64,000 bases of DNA from Desulfuromonadaceae bacterium. GTDB lineage: Bacteria > Desulfobacterota > Desulfuromonadia > Desulfuromonadales > Desulfuromonadaceae. Position numbers and translations under genes: made by a program. A model generated the notes under the pieces. It was not told the DNA's origin, searched no databases, and saw nothing but the letters and a program-made list of their open reading frames with translations. Positions 39,571 to 48,214 of this stretch are shown here, piece by piece. Position 1 is the first letter of the stretch; each line of letters starts with the position of its first letter. The DNA lies in NCBI GenBank assembly GCA_016936455.1, contig JAFGXV010000026.1, positions 48,527-112,526 of the forward strand. The letters are read 5' to 3'.

Positions 39571-40953
39571 TTAACATGAAAGCTGCTCCTGCGCGTCACG
39601 AACTGCGTCACGTATCAATTCCGCCAGCGCCGGATGGATATAGATCAGGCTCAGCAGATCGTCGATGCAAACCTGTTGCTGTAATCCGAGAATCAGCATG
39701 TGGATCAGGGTTGATGCTTCTTCTCCGATAATGTGCGCGCCCAGCAAACGTCGGCTGGAACGGTCAAACAGCAATTTAACAAAGCCCGTCTCCAGTTGAC
39801 GTGCCAGCCCCATGTTGCTGTCCGCGTACGCGGCTCGACCGACAATGTAATCGATCTTCCCTTCCTGCAACTGCACCTCACTTGCACCGACTGCAGCGAC
39901 TTCGGGCTGGGCAAACACCGCACGGGGGACGGCACCATAATTGATCGCCTCGTCGCGTGGATCATCAAACAGGGTGCGCATCAGATATTCGCCTTCAAAA
40001 TTAACACTGTGACGGAACAGATAATTGCCGACGCAGTCGCCGAGTGCATAGACCCCCGAAGCAGCTGTTTGCAGGTGATCATCAACCTGAATAAAGCCTC
40101 TTGTATCACAGCAGATCGAGGTGTTCTCCAAGCCAAGTTCATCGGTAACCGGTTTGATTCCAGTGCTGACGAGGAGTGCTTCACTGTAAAGTTCCTGTTC
40201 TTCCCCGGTGTCGCTGTGCCGCATACGAACACCAAACAGGCCATCCGTCCACTGAACCTCAATCGGTTCATAGCCGACATGCAGGGTGTGCCGCTGGCGA
40301 AAATCCTCTGCGAATGCGGTTCGCACATCTTCATCTTCCTGACGCAACAGACTGCTGCGTACCAAAAAGTGTGTTTCACAGCCAAAAGCCTCATAAATAT
40401 GACCGAGTTCGCAGGCAATATAGCTGGCACCAAGGATAATCATTCTCCGGGGTAGATGCAGGCAACGCAGTGCTTCCGTACTGGTCATGTAAGGGGTGCT
40501 GGTCAATCCTGGAACGTCCGGGATCGCCGGCCTGGCACCGGTGGCGATATAAATCCGAGGGGCCGTGAGCCGTCTTCCGTTCACCTCGATAATGTTATTG
40601 TCGACAAAGCGCCCATGGCCGCGGATCAGGTCGAGCTGTGGCAACGCTTCAGCGGCGGTGCGAAACTCATCAGACATCTGCAGAATGGTAGTGTTGACAC
40701 GTTCGATGAGACGGGGAAACTCTCCATCGAGCTGCGGTTCGACTCGTACGTTAACATTCGGACCACGACGAATGGAACAGATCAGATCGGCTGGATAGAT
40801 CAGCATTTTCGAGGGAATACAGCCGCGATTCAGGCAGGTGCCTCCGAAACGGTCCCGCTCGATCAACGCTGTCTTCAATCCGCGTTTTGCTGCGGGCAGG
40901 GCAATCTTTGTTCCTCCACCTGAGCCAATAACAATGACATCAAACAGCTCCAT
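39571..40953 (-). CDS. FAD-dependent pyridine nucleotide-disulfide oxidoreductase (dihydrolipoyl dehydrogenase-like)
   Basis: A 460-residue flavoprotein of the lipoamide dehydrogenase/mercuric reductase family. FAD motif VIGSGGGTKIALPAAK at about 8-23, redox-active C40 and C45 (GGTCLNRGCIPSK), NAD motif IILGASYIACELG (about 170), and the C-terminal dimer-interface HPALAE that supplies the acid-base histidine. No lipoamide complex genes are adjacent, so the disulfide substrate is unknown. Start at 40953 is set by AAGGAGG six bases upstream; the frame is open to 40980. The GGGTK variant in the FAD loop differs from the usual GPAGY. Confidence 0.88.
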   Translation of the reverse strand: MELFDVIVIGSGGGTKIALPAAKRGLKTALIERDRFGGTCLNRGCIPSKMLIYPADLICSIRRGPNVNVRVEPQLDGEFPRLIERVNTTILQMSDEFRTAAEALPQLDLIRGHGRFVDNNIIEVNGRRLTAPRIYIATGARPAIPDVPGLTSTPYMTSTEALRCLHLPRRMIILGASYIACELGHIYEAFGCETHFLVRSSLLRQEDEDVRTAFAEDFRQRHTLHVGYEPIEVQWTDGLFGVRMRHSDTGEEQELYSEALLVSTGIKPVTDELGLENTSICCDTRGFIQVDDHLQTAASGVYALGDCVGNYLFRHSVNFEGEYLMRTLFDDPRDEAINYGAVPRAVFAQPEVAAVGASEVQLQEGKIDYIVGRAAYADSNMGLARQLETGFVKLLFDRSSRRLLGAHIIGEEASTLIHMLILGLQQQVCIDDLLSLIYIHPALAELIRDAVRDAQEQLSC

Positions 40954-41080
40954 GGCGGCCTCCTTGGTATGATGTTCCATCTTTTCATGACAAAAGGAAG
41001 CTACAGATTAATAGGCCCAGCAGGGAATGTCTACCGGTGCAGGAAATTCCCCGTCCTTTTGCATAACCTGTTAAACTTGC

Positions 41081-41428
41081 TTCATCCTGATCCAGCTGTT
41101 TGTCGGCGGTGCGATTTTCGCCAGCCTCATCGGAAGTGTTTCGGAAAAGCAAATTGGTCGACGGGCGCTGGATATTGCTCATCGCGTTGCCGCCACACCA
41201 ACGGTGACCCACGCGCTGAAAAAGCCGCTTGAATCCCATCACCATCCCGAGGTTCAGCAGCTGGCGGAAGAGATTCGTGCTGTAACGGTAGCCGAGTGTG
41301 TGGTGGTGGCGGAACGTAACGGGCGACGTCTTTCTCATCCTGATCCTGCTCGCATTGGATAGAGCTTTGTCGGGGGAGATGAAGCAATTCAGGCCGGAGA
41401 TGGCGTCCGTAACTTTTCCAAACAGTAA
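41081..41428 (+). pseudogene. Remnant of a CitA/DcuS-type sensor histidine kinase (Cache domain only)
   Basis: Reading from 41081 the frame encodes a membrane helix (FILIQLFVGGAIFASL), then GRRALDIAHRVAATPTV and a Cache-domain core with VVVAERNGRRLSHPDPARIG, an in-frame TAG at 41360-41362, then SFVGGDEAIQAGDG and a TAA at 41426. This is the periplasmic sensor region of CitA/DcuS/DctS-type kinases; the usual lysine after RIG is the stop codon. No start, PAS, histidine or ATPase domain remains. An alternate-frame RKFPVLLHNLLNLL just upstream (41039-41080) may be its frameshifted first helix. Confidence 0.75.
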
Positions 41429-41502
41429 GGCCAAATCCCTCTGACCCTATGGTCTGCTTCCCCAGGCTGACGGCTGTGGTGTCTCGACCCGAGACGCGTG
41501 GA

Positions 41503-42024
41503 TCAGCCTTGTTTCTGCCAGCGTTCCATGATCAGACCCTGAACCAGAGCACCGAGAAGAATATAACCGCTCAGAATCAGGGTGAAAGAGAGACCGAGAT
41601 ACTCCACCATGACGGGCAGCAGCGGTAGTTTGATGGCGCGGGCAAAAAAGAAACAGCTCAGCAGGCCATCGTTGAGACCTTTCTGTCTCAGATCATCAAT
41701 CAGAGGAAACCACAGGTAAAGCGGGCCATGGCTGAGAATACCAGCACCGAGTGCCACCAGCCAGCGATGCGTTGAACGACTGGTACGGAAGGCCTGCATC
41801 ATGCCCGCTGTCAGCTTCCAGTTGATGAGGGCGTTGAGCACCACAATCATGGCCAGGAATGGCAGTACCTTGAAAAGAAGCTGTCCATAGCGGGTTATCA
41901 GCGTGGAAAACAGCTCTGGGCGCACCAGCGCCAGGACCAAATACACCGCAGTAACCAACGCGAAGAAGCGGCACCCCTGCAATGTCTGGGCAGCAGTTTT
42001 GTCGCCTGCATTTTCTTGCTTCAT
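41503..42024 (-). CDS. Predicted permease, C-terminal half of a split YraQ/ArsP-like transporter
   Basis: A 173-residue inner-membrane protein with four or five helices. The start at 42024 overlaps the stop of the preceding half by four bases and has AGGAG seven bases upstream. The second half shows HGPLYLWFPLIDDLRQKG and FFFARAIKLPLLPVMVEYLG, like the second repeat of the permease family (DUF318/ArsP_1-like). The frame continues upstream to 42540, but this overlaps the other half in a different frame and is not real. Substrate unknown. Confidence 0.7.
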   Translation of the reverse strand: MKQENAGDKTAAQTLQGCRFFALVTAVYLVLALVRPELFSTLITRYGQLLFKVLPFLAMIVVLNALINWKLTAGMMQAFRTSRSTHRWLVALGAGILSHGPLYLWFPLIDDLRQKGLNDGLLSCFFFARAIKLPLLPVMVEYLGLSFTLILSGYILLGALVQGLIMERWQKQG

Positions 42025-42470
42025 TTCAGCAACTCCTGGGTGATAGCGGTCATCATGGAAATCAGCAGAATGAATAAAAAAGACAACAGGTTGCGCCGCA
42101 GGGTGAACCGCCGCCCCAGCAGGTTCATCTCCACGGACAGGTGCAGGAGCCCGATATTGACCCACGCCAGAATGAAGGCGGTCACTGCGGTCAGGGAAAT
42201 GCCGGACTGAAGCAGCTCGCCGCCGAGGATATAGCTGATCATGGGGTTGCCGGCGGCCAGAGAGCCGGCTGTGGCGCCAATCAATGGATCGAGAAACAGG
42301 TTGCCACTGAAAAACGAGGCCAGTTGGTGGGGCGTCACCAGTGTCTGCAGCAGGGCGACCAGGCCGAACATGGCCAACAGCAGGGGCAAGATGCGCGAAA
42401 AGGAACGGACACTGCGCGAAAGGCACTGGATCAGACTTGGCGGCTGTGCAGGCTGTCGGGAGGGTTTCAT
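42021..42470 (-). CDS. Predicted permease, N-terminal half of a split YraQ/ArsP-like transporter
   Basis: A 149-residue inner-membrane protein with about four helices. GNPMISYILGGELLQSG and FILAWVNIGLLHL resemble the first half of DUF318/ArsP_1-type permeases, which are inverted repeats of about 5+5 helices. Together with the overlapping downstream gene it adds up to roughly the size of a single permease, so the two subunits likely assemble. AGAGAG precedes the ATG. A substrate cannot be read. Confidence 0.7.
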   Translation of the reverse strand: MKPSRQPAQPPSLIQCLSRSVRSFSRILPLLLAMFGLVALLQTLVTPHQLASFFSGNLFLDPLIGATAGSLAAGNPMISYILGGELLQSGISLTAVTAFILAWVNIGLLHLSVEMNLLGRRFTLRRNLLSFLFILLISMMTAITQELLK

Positions 42471-42639
42471 CTTTTTTCTCTCTATGAGAACAGGGGGTTC
42501 TGCCCAGAATACGTGACCTTGGCCCCCTATGAAAAGGCAATTATCCCGTTGCGGTGTCTCTTTGATGGGTCTCGACGCGGTTTTCTGTTAGACTGCCCGC
42601 GTTGATCACCTGTTAGGATTTTGTAAAAGGAGCTTCAGT

Positions 42640-42936
42640 ATGGATCTTTCACGCTGCATCCCCGTCAGTGACGATACGCCAGCCTTTATCTGCGCCCGCT
42701 GTGGAGCCGTGTCGCTGGATGTCGACAAGCTCTGCCAGCCTCTGGGCCGTGGCTGCCGGCGAGACTGGTGTGGCTCGCCGAGCCTTCAACCGCCGCGCCA
42801 GTGCGAGAATTGCCCCGACAACCTGCGCTACATCTGTGGCAAATGCGGTAAAATTGCCGTTAATCCTGAACTGCTGTGCGATCCACAGCGGCTGCATGGC
42901 GCGGAACAGGATGACGAACCAGGGAGCTTGCGCTGA
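42640..42936 (+). CDS. Small cysteine-rich zinc-ribbon protein, unknown family
   Basis: A 98-residue soluble protein with two similar cysteine units: FICARCGAVSLDVDKLCQP (about 17-35) and YICGKCGKIAVNPELLCDP (about 63-81), with CRRDWC and CENC between. The repeated pattern ICxxCG...LC suggests an internal duplication of a metal-binding knuckle. AAAAGGAG precedes the ATG. Its stop is two bases before the metallo-beta-lactamase start, suggesting a common role. Confidence 0.75.
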   Translation: MDLSRCIPVSDDTPAFICARCGAVSLDVDKLCQPLGRGCRRDWCGSPSLQPPRQCENCPDNLRYICGKCGKIAVNPELLCDPQRLHGAEQDDEPGSLR

Positions 42937-42938
42937 TC

Positions 42939-43898
42939 ATGGACCTGAACTGTCTGCATTGTGTTGATCTTGACCAGCCATCTTTGCAAGGCTTTCGTTC
43001 TTTCATCAGTTCCTGGATCTACCGTGATGGGCAGTTGAGCTTTGTGGTGGATCCCGGACCCCTGTCTTCGTTGTCGATTCTGTTGGAAGCTTTGCGTCAG
43101 CACGGGGTTCAACGGCTCGACTATGTTCTGCTGACCCATATCCATATCGATCACGCCGGCGCCACGGGCGAACTGTTGCGCCATTTTCCCGAGGCCCGCG
43201 TCCTCTGCCATCCGGACGGCATTGCCCATATGGTTGATCCGTCCAAACTCTGGCAGGGGTCCCTCAAGGTGCTCGGCGCGATGGCGACGGCTTACGGCGA
43301 GATCATGCCGGTGCCCGCTGTTCGCATCGGCTATGATGACTGGCTCGATGATCTGCCTCTGACCGTCCTGCAGACCCCGGGGCATGCGGTCCATCACCTG
43401 AGTTTCGTGTTCGATGATCTGCTGATTGCCGGCGAGGTGGCGGGGGTGCGTAGCGAGGCCCGTTCCGGTATTTACATGCGCCCGGCAACGCCGCCGCGTT
43501 TTGAGCTGGATGTGGCGCTGAATTCGCTGGGGAAAGTGATGGTCTACCAGCCGCAGCAGATGATTTTCGCTCATTACGGGCTGGTGAAAAATGCCATGGA
43601 TCACCTGACCATTGCCCGACGCCAGCTGTTACTGTGGGTGCAGGGCGTGATAGCGCATCAGGACATCGAGCCGGAGCAGCATGATGAGGCCATCTGTCAT
43701 TGGCTGCTGGAGCAGGATGTCTGTTTCCGTCGCCTGGGGGAGTTGCCCGAGGATATTCAGGCGCGGGAACGCTATTTCCTTGGCAATACCCTGCGGGGCA
43801 TGGGCGACTATGTGCAGCGTTTGACGCCGGAACAACGCAATGCCGTGGCCAGTCGTCCCTTGCCGCCGTGGCCCGATTCAGTGCTTGTGGCTGAGTAG
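42939..43898 (+). CDS. Metallo-beta-lactamase-fold hydrolase
   Basis: A 319-residue enzyme. The metal motif THIHIDHAG has H67, H69, D71 and H72, followed by a histidine in TPGHAVHHLS and an aspartate/glutamate site near GEVAG (where the bridging Asp is expected). It resembles glyoxalase II-like hydrolases with a C-terminal helical extension of about 100 residues. Starts two bases after the zinc-ribbon gene; its last 21 bases overlap the convergent rlmG gene. Confidence 0.85.
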   Translation: MDLNCLHCVDLDQPSLQGFRSFISSWIYRDGQLSFVVDPGPLSSLSILLEALRQHGVQRLDYVLLTHIHIDHAGATGELLRHFPEARVLCHPDGIAHMVDPSKLWQGSLKVLGAMATAYGEIMPVPAVRIGYDDWLDDLPLTVLQTPGHAVHHLSFVFDDLLIAGEVAGVRSEARSGIYMRPATPPRFELDVALNSLGKVMVYQPQQMIFAHYGLVKNAMDHLTIARRQLLLWVQGVIAHQDIEPEQHDEAICHWLLEQDVCFRRLGELPEDIQARERYFLGNTLRGMGDYVQRLTPEQRNAVASRPLPPWPDSVLVAE

Positions 43899-45029
43899 GA
43901 TGACGAATTTACGGTTGCTGGCCACCTGCTGGCAGTTGCCGAATAGGCGTTTCAGCTTGACGTGATACCCCAGATGACGGTTGCCGACGATAACGAGGCA
44001 GCCGTTTTTATTCAGCACCCTTCGGGCTTGGTGAAACATCTGCCAGGCCGTGTCGTCACCGATCTCGGCCTGCTGGTGAAAGGGCGGATTGCACAGAATC
44101 AGCTCGGCGCTGTGACTCGCTACCTCATGCAGACCGTCTCCGGCCATAAAGGCCGTGTGCTGCGAACCCGGCAGGTTGTTCTGGGCATTCAGCCGCGCCG
44201 AAGCAAGCGCCATGTAGGACTCGTCGATAAAAAGCACATCGCACGCCGGATGGCACTGGGCATAGGCCAGTCCCAGCACACCGTTGCCACAACCCAGATC
44301 GATGACCTGATGAGCCTCGGGCAGTTTGTCCAGCTGTTCAAGCAGCAGCCGGCTGCCCATATCCAGGCGGCCCTGACAGAAGACGTTGGCGTGGTTGTAG
44401 AGGCGCATCGGCGGCGTGTCGAGCTGATAGCAGGTGGGCGAGGACGGCGCTATTCCTGGCTTTTCTTCGAGCTGAATTGTCAGCACCCGTGCCTTGCGCT
44501 GCGCCAGTGATGGGTTGACTTTCCCCCAGCACTGTTCAAAACACTGCACTGTTTTTGGCGTGATCTGTTTGACCAGCCCGGCCGCCAGAATCAGGGTCTC
44601 TGGCGTGAGCGACGGGCGCAGTCGAACCAATGTGTCTTTAAGAAATTCAATTGATTTCGGTATTTTAATCAATAAAATATCAAGTTTATTCTCAGGAATG
44701 GTCAGGCTGTCGAGCAGCTTGATTCTGTTGGCGTCACAGTGGTTGAGGGCAAGATTACGTCGTGTTGCCTCGTGGGACAGCCAGGAGTCGGAGAGGCTGT
44801 GGAGCTGACAGGAGGACGTCCCTGCAACGGCAGCGGCCAGGGTGACGGCCAAGGCGCCGAAGCGATCATTGCAGAGGGCGATCCGGTCTGCGCTCGTCCA
44901 TTTTGGATGGGCCTGCAACATCTCGAGCAGATAGCTGTCCGCAGCGTCCCAGGCCTGAAGGGTTGGATTGGTTGTGGTCGGATAGCGATCCAGATTGAAT
45001 GTGCCGAATGCGTTGTGATAGCTTTTCAT
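43878..45029 (-). CDS. rlmG: 23S rRNA (guanine-N2)-methyltransferase RlmG
   Basis: A 383-residue protein with two methyltransferase-fold halves. The C-terminal half has the SAM motif IDLGCGNGVLGLAY (about 233-246) and the catalytic NPPFHQQ typical of guanine-N2 rRNA methylases (RlmG/RsmC). The N-terminal half is the inactive substrate-binding copy. Start at 45029 is set by GGAG nine bases upstream; the frame is open to 45131 over a region with no such site. It ends inside the 3' end of the metallo-hydrolase gene. Confidence 0.85.
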   Translation of the reverse strand: MKSYHNAFGTFNLDRYPTTTNPTLQAWDAADSYLLEMLQAHPKWTSADRIALCNDRFGALAVTLAAAVAGTSSCQLHSLSDSWLSHEATRRNLALNHCDANRIKLLDSLTIPENKLDILLIKIPKSIEFLKDTLVRLRPSLTPETLILAAGLVKQITPKTVQCFEQCWGKVNPSLAQRKARVLTIQLEEKPGIAPSSPTCYQLDTPPMRLYNHANVFCQGRLDMGSRLLLEQLDKLPEAHQVIDLGCGNGVLGLAYAQCHPACDVLFIDESYMALASARLNAQNNLPGSQHTAFMAGDGLHEVASHSAELILCNPPFHQQAEIGDDTAWQMFHQARRVLNKNGCLVIVGNRHLGYHVKLKRLFGNCQQVASNRKFVILLSHKH

Positions 45030-45091
45030 GCCCTGATCTCCGTGCCGGTCCTGCCCGCTGAATGAGTCGGCAGAGTAACGGAGTTGTAAAC

Positions 45092-45128
45092 AAAAAGCGA
45101 GCTGAAATCCCTTTCGATTCCAGCTCGC
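45092..45128 (-). terminator. Rho-independent terminator of the DUF5610-like gene
   Basis: On the minus strand, a 13-bp stem with one mismatch (45116-45128 with 45097-45109) followed by TTTTT (complement of 45092-45096), 28 bases after the stop of the gene at 45156. Confidence 0.85.
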
Positions 45129-45155
45129 CATTGTCGCTTCGTTGTCCTGTGCGGC

Positions 45156-45740
45156 TTATTGCTCGAAACTTTCAAGCCAGTCATTCAGTTTTCCAAGCAC
45201 CGCGTCACGGGTCTGATAGGAGATATCGGGCAGGGTGCCGCCAAAGGCTTTTTCAGCCTCGGCAAATCCGTCTTCAAAGCCGGCAAGAATGGCTTCAAAT
45301 CGCGTCGGGTCATTACCCGCCATGCTGATGGCAAAGTCGACAATGCGCTGCGAAGTCTGGTCAACCCCGAAATAACCGTCCTCGCTGATCAGCCCCTGTG
45401 CTTCTTCCGGGGTCAGGCTTTGAAGATCGATGGTCTCATCACCCACGGCAATCTTGGTGGCGATACCCTGTTCCTGAAAGGTGTCGATGACCAGGGAACG
45501 CAAGAGCTCGAAGGAGTCCTTGCTGGTGACGTTCAGTGTCATGTCGGCCTTGTACAGACCCGCTTCCAGGATGCGGCTGTTCAGAGTGACGCGATCCTGG
45601 CCGGCCATGACGCTGGAAGAGGTCTCTTCTTCCGCCGCCACGGCGGTTTCATCGCTGTTCTGGTTGCGCCGATTCTGCATCAGTTGTTGTGCTTCGAGGC
45701 GGAAGGTTTCCAGTGAGCTGGTTTCGATGGTGGTGGCCAT
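45156..45740 (-). CDS. DUF5610-like protein of unknown function
   Basis: A 194-residue soluble protein without signal peptide. The C-terminal half has ISMAGNDPTRFEAILAGFEDGF and AFGGTLPDISYQTRDAVLGKL, which I recall from the DUF5610 family; the assignment needs a profile search. The N-terminal third is polar and low in complexity. AAAGGAG lies ten bases before the ATG at 45740; the frame is open to 45809. It is divergent from the BioD-like gene and has its own terminator. Confidence 0.7.
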   Translation of the reverse strand: MATTIETSSLETFRLEAQQLMQNRRNQNSDETAVAAEEETSSSVMAGQDRVTLNSRILEAGLYKADMTLNVTSKDSFELLRSLVIDTFQEQGIATKIAVGDETIDLQSLTPEEAQGLISEDGYFGVDQTSQRIVDFAISMAGNDPTRFEAILAGFEDGFAEAEKAFGGTLPDISYQTRDAVLGKLNDWLESFEQ

Positions 45741-45941
45741 GGTCGTTCTCCTTTCATCCGGTAATGCCTGTTGCAGTATAGCAAATCCTGCGATGATTGC
45801 TGCCCGCACAGCCCGCTAAACGGACTGCTCCTGTCATTTTATCGTTGCGCCCAGAGGCTGCGTCGCATAGCTTGAAAAGGTTCCTTGTTTGTTTTCATGC
45901 CCTTTTATGGGTATTTTTTCATGTCAAAGGAGACACCACCC

Positions 45942-47036
45942 ATGGCCAGGAAACTGTTTGTCGCGGCAACGGGGAAGGATTGTGGCAAGACCACGGTCTG
46001 CCTTTCACTTTTGCACTGTGCGGCGCAAAAATATCGCCGTGTCGGTTTTATCAAACCGGTTGGACCGAAGCTGATCAGCTATCAGGGGCAGGTGATGGAT
46101 AAGGACGCTGCCCTGATGTGCGAGGTGTTCCAGTTACACGACCAGCTGCCCTGGCTGTCGCCCGTCGCCGTTCACGGCCATACCACGCGTGATGTGCTGG
46201 ATGGCACCCTCGACCCGCTTTTGTTGCATCAGCAGATTCTCGAGGCCTGCCGCCAGCTGGAACAGCAGTGCGATTTTATTGTCATCGAAGGCTCCGGCCA
46301 TGCCGGGGTCGGTTCGGTGCTCGGCTGTGGCAATGCCACGGTGGCCAGATTGCTGCAGGCCCCGGTCATGATGGTTGCCGAGGCGGGTATCGGCCGCGCC
46401 GTTGATTTGCTGCACATGAATCTGGCCCTGTTTGATCAGGCCGAGGTTCCGGTGCACATGATTCTGATCAACAAGATCGTTGCCGAGAAGCGTGAGGAAA
46501 ACCTTGGCTACCTGCAAAAGGCCTTCTCCGGAAAGCCGCTTCAGGTCGAAGGGGGGTTCAACTTCTCTCCGGTGCTGGCCAATCCCACCCTCAGTCGCAT
46601 CAGCCGCATTCTCGATGTCCCCCTGCAGGGCAATGTCGAGGAGCGCCAACGCATCATTCATCATGTTCAGCTTGGCGCGGCCTCGGCCCAGCGTGTTGCT
46701 GACCTGCTGCAGGAAGCGACCCTGCTATTGGTCAACAGCAGTCGCGATGAATTGATGGTGATGCTGGCCTCGCTCTATCACCTGCCCGAGTATCGCCATA
46801 AAATCGCCGGACTGGTGATTCCCGGTTATGCTCCGGTCTCGCCGATTACCCAGAAGATTGTTGACGACAGCGGCATTCCCTATATGCGTACGACCCTGAG
46901 CAATTCTGAAGCCTTTGCCCGTGTAACGGGTGACGTGGCCAAGATCAGCGCCGACGACAGGGAGAAAATCGACCTGATTCGGCGTCTGGCTGAAACGGAG
47001 CTGCCGTTCGATGCGATCGACGCGCTGATCCGTTAA
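45942..47036 (+). CDS. BioD-like P-loop/DRTGG-domain protein (phosphotransacetylase N-terminal homologue)
   Basis: A 364-residue protein like the N-terminal regulatory part of long phosphotransacetylases, but without the catalytic Pta domain. The P-loop is ATGKDCGKTT (about 8-17), then GSGHAGVGSVLGCGNATVA and NKIVAEKREENLGYL, followed from about residue 220 by a DRTGG-type domain (LLLVNSSRDELMVMLA). It may bind nucleotide and regulate acetyl-phosphate or acyl metabolism; the catalytic partner is not here. The start at 45942 has AAAGGAG nine bases upstream. Its stop overlaps the convergent next gene by four bases. Confidence 0.8.
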   Translation: MARKLFVAATGKDCGKTTVCLSLLHCAAQKYRRVGFIKPVGPKLISYQGQVMDKDAALMCEVFQLHDQLPWLSPVAVHGHTTRDVLDGTLDPLLLHQQILEACRQLEQQCDFIVIEGSGHAGVGSVLGCGNATVARLLQAPVMMVAEAGIGRAVDLLHMNLALFDQAEVPVHMILINKIVAEKREENLGYLQKAFSGKPLQVEGGFNFSPVLANPTLSRISRILDVPLQGNVEERQRIIHHVQLGAASAQRVADLLQEATLLLVNSSRDELMVMLASLYHLPEYRHKIAGLVIPGYAPVSPITQKIVDDSGIPYMRTTLSNSEAFARVTGDVAKISADDREKIDLIRRLAETELPFDAIDALIR

Positions 47037-48076
47037 ACGACCAGATCGAGTTCCTGAATCGTTCCCGCCCCGCCGTTTTCCTGCAGGAACAGGCCGGTTT
47101 CCCTCATCTGGCCCTGCTGGTTGTTGTCTGCGTCCGTCAGGGTGAAGGGCGTCGACACTGATCCCAGGTAGATGGCTCCCACATTGCGCTGTCGCAGAGA
47201 CAGTAACTCGTCCGTTCCATCACTGGTGCGGCTCCAGACGCTCAGACGGTCATAAATACTGTCCTGTTCGTCAATCCACTGGTTGCCGTCCTCGTCGTAG
47301 CGGGCTAGTTCGGCAAAGCCGTCATTGGTGGCGGGGCCGAATAGTTCGCTGCCGTCATTCACTACGCCGTCCCCGTTGCGGTCGAGGGCGAGAAAACCGC
47401 TGCCCGGCGCGACAAACGCCATCTGTTCTGCTTCACCGTCAAAATCGAGGTCAAAGGCGAAGGTGCTCTCGGTCAGCTGTGCCGCCTGGCCGGAGAAGTT
47501 GAGCACCAACGGATCTTTCAGCGCCTCGCCGACGCGCAGGCTGAAGTTTGTCTCTTCATAGAATTCGCGACTCATGTTCAGTTTAAGTTGAATGTCGATG
47601 GTGTGGCCATCGCCCGTTGCAACCTGGGCTGCGGCGCTGAACTGGAGGCTTTCCTGCTCATGGTGGGATTCGTGGTAGTCGTAAGCCAGCCCGAAGCCGC
47701 TACCGGCACTCGGCGTCTGTTGCCCGACCTTTTGAGGTTCATGCTGGTCGCTGGCCTGTTCAAGTTTATGGGCCAGCTGGTTGGTGTGGGAGAGCTTGAT
47801 CTTTTTGCCTGTCAGCATCTCCGTCAGCCGCTTCAGAATAATCAGATCCAGTTCTTTCGGCTCGTCTTCTTCGTCGACTTGCTCCACGGACTCCACGTTG
47901 CGATGCTGCAGAGCCTGGGCGGTATCGCTGAGGTAAACCTTGTCGATGGGCGCAAGGTTTTCGCTGGCTGTTTCCTCCGTCGGACGATTCCAGACGGTGA
48001 GGGATTCGCTTTGCTGATAGCTGGTTGTTTTTTGATGTTGGGCTTGCAGTTGAACGGCAGATTCGGTGATAATCAT
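47033..48076 (-). CDS. EF-hand-like calcium-binding protein of unknown function
   Basis: A 347-residue protein with no signal peptide. Three Asp-rich loops are visible in the C-terminal half: DLDFDGEAEQ, DRNGDGVVNDGSELFG (EF-hand-like) and DEDGNQWIDEQDS, with GFLALD before the second. The same arrangement occurs in a conserved proteobacterial family of unannotated proteins. The N-terminal third is polar, Gln/Glu-rich. GGAGGG lies eight bases before the ATG at 48076; the frame is open to 48292, but the region has no ribosome-binding site and overlaps the divergent gene. Confidence 0.75.
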   Translation of the reverse strand: MIITESAVQLQAQHQKTTSYQQSESLTVWNRPTEETASENLAPIDKVYLSDTAQALQHRNVESVEQVDEEDEPKELDLIILKRLTEMLTGKKIKLSHTNQLAHKLEQASDQHEPQKVGQQTPSAGSGFGLAYDYHESHHEQESLQFSAAAQVATGDGHTIDIQLKLNMSREFYEETNFSLRVGEALKDPLVLNFSGQAAQLTESTFAFDLDFDGEAEQMAFVAPGSGFLALDRNGDGVVNDGSELFGPATNDGFAELARYDEDGNQWIDEQDSIYDRLSVWSRTSDGTDELLSLRQRNVGAIYLGSVSTPFTLTDADNNQQGQMRETGLFLQENGGAGTIQELDLVV

Positions 48077-48158
48077 ATCCGGCCCTCCGTGGCTGAATGG
48101 TGATTTTCGTGTGGTTGCGCAAGGCGCTGTTGTGGCCCTTGTCTTCCCTGACAGCAGG

Positions 48159-48177
48159 CCGATATAAATCCTATCGG
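48159..48177. promoter_or_regulatory. Operator-like dyad between divergent genes
   Basis: CCGATA and TATCGG arms around a seven-base spacer, extendable by one wobble and one more pair. It lies in the short divergent region between the EF-hand gene and the ICMT-like gene. Confidence 0.35.
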
Positions 48178-48214
48178 TCGTCAACTTACTCTTCTTTAGT
48201 TTTTTATTGAGAAA

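Noticed and set aside
39733..40455. 240-codon open frame on the plus strand
   Set aside because: Antisense to the disulfide oxidoreductase gene, which has all its motifs.
42025..42540. Upstream extension of the second permease frame
   Set aside because: It overlaps the first permease half in another frame and contains no membrane pattern; the overlapping ATG at 42024 is the real start.
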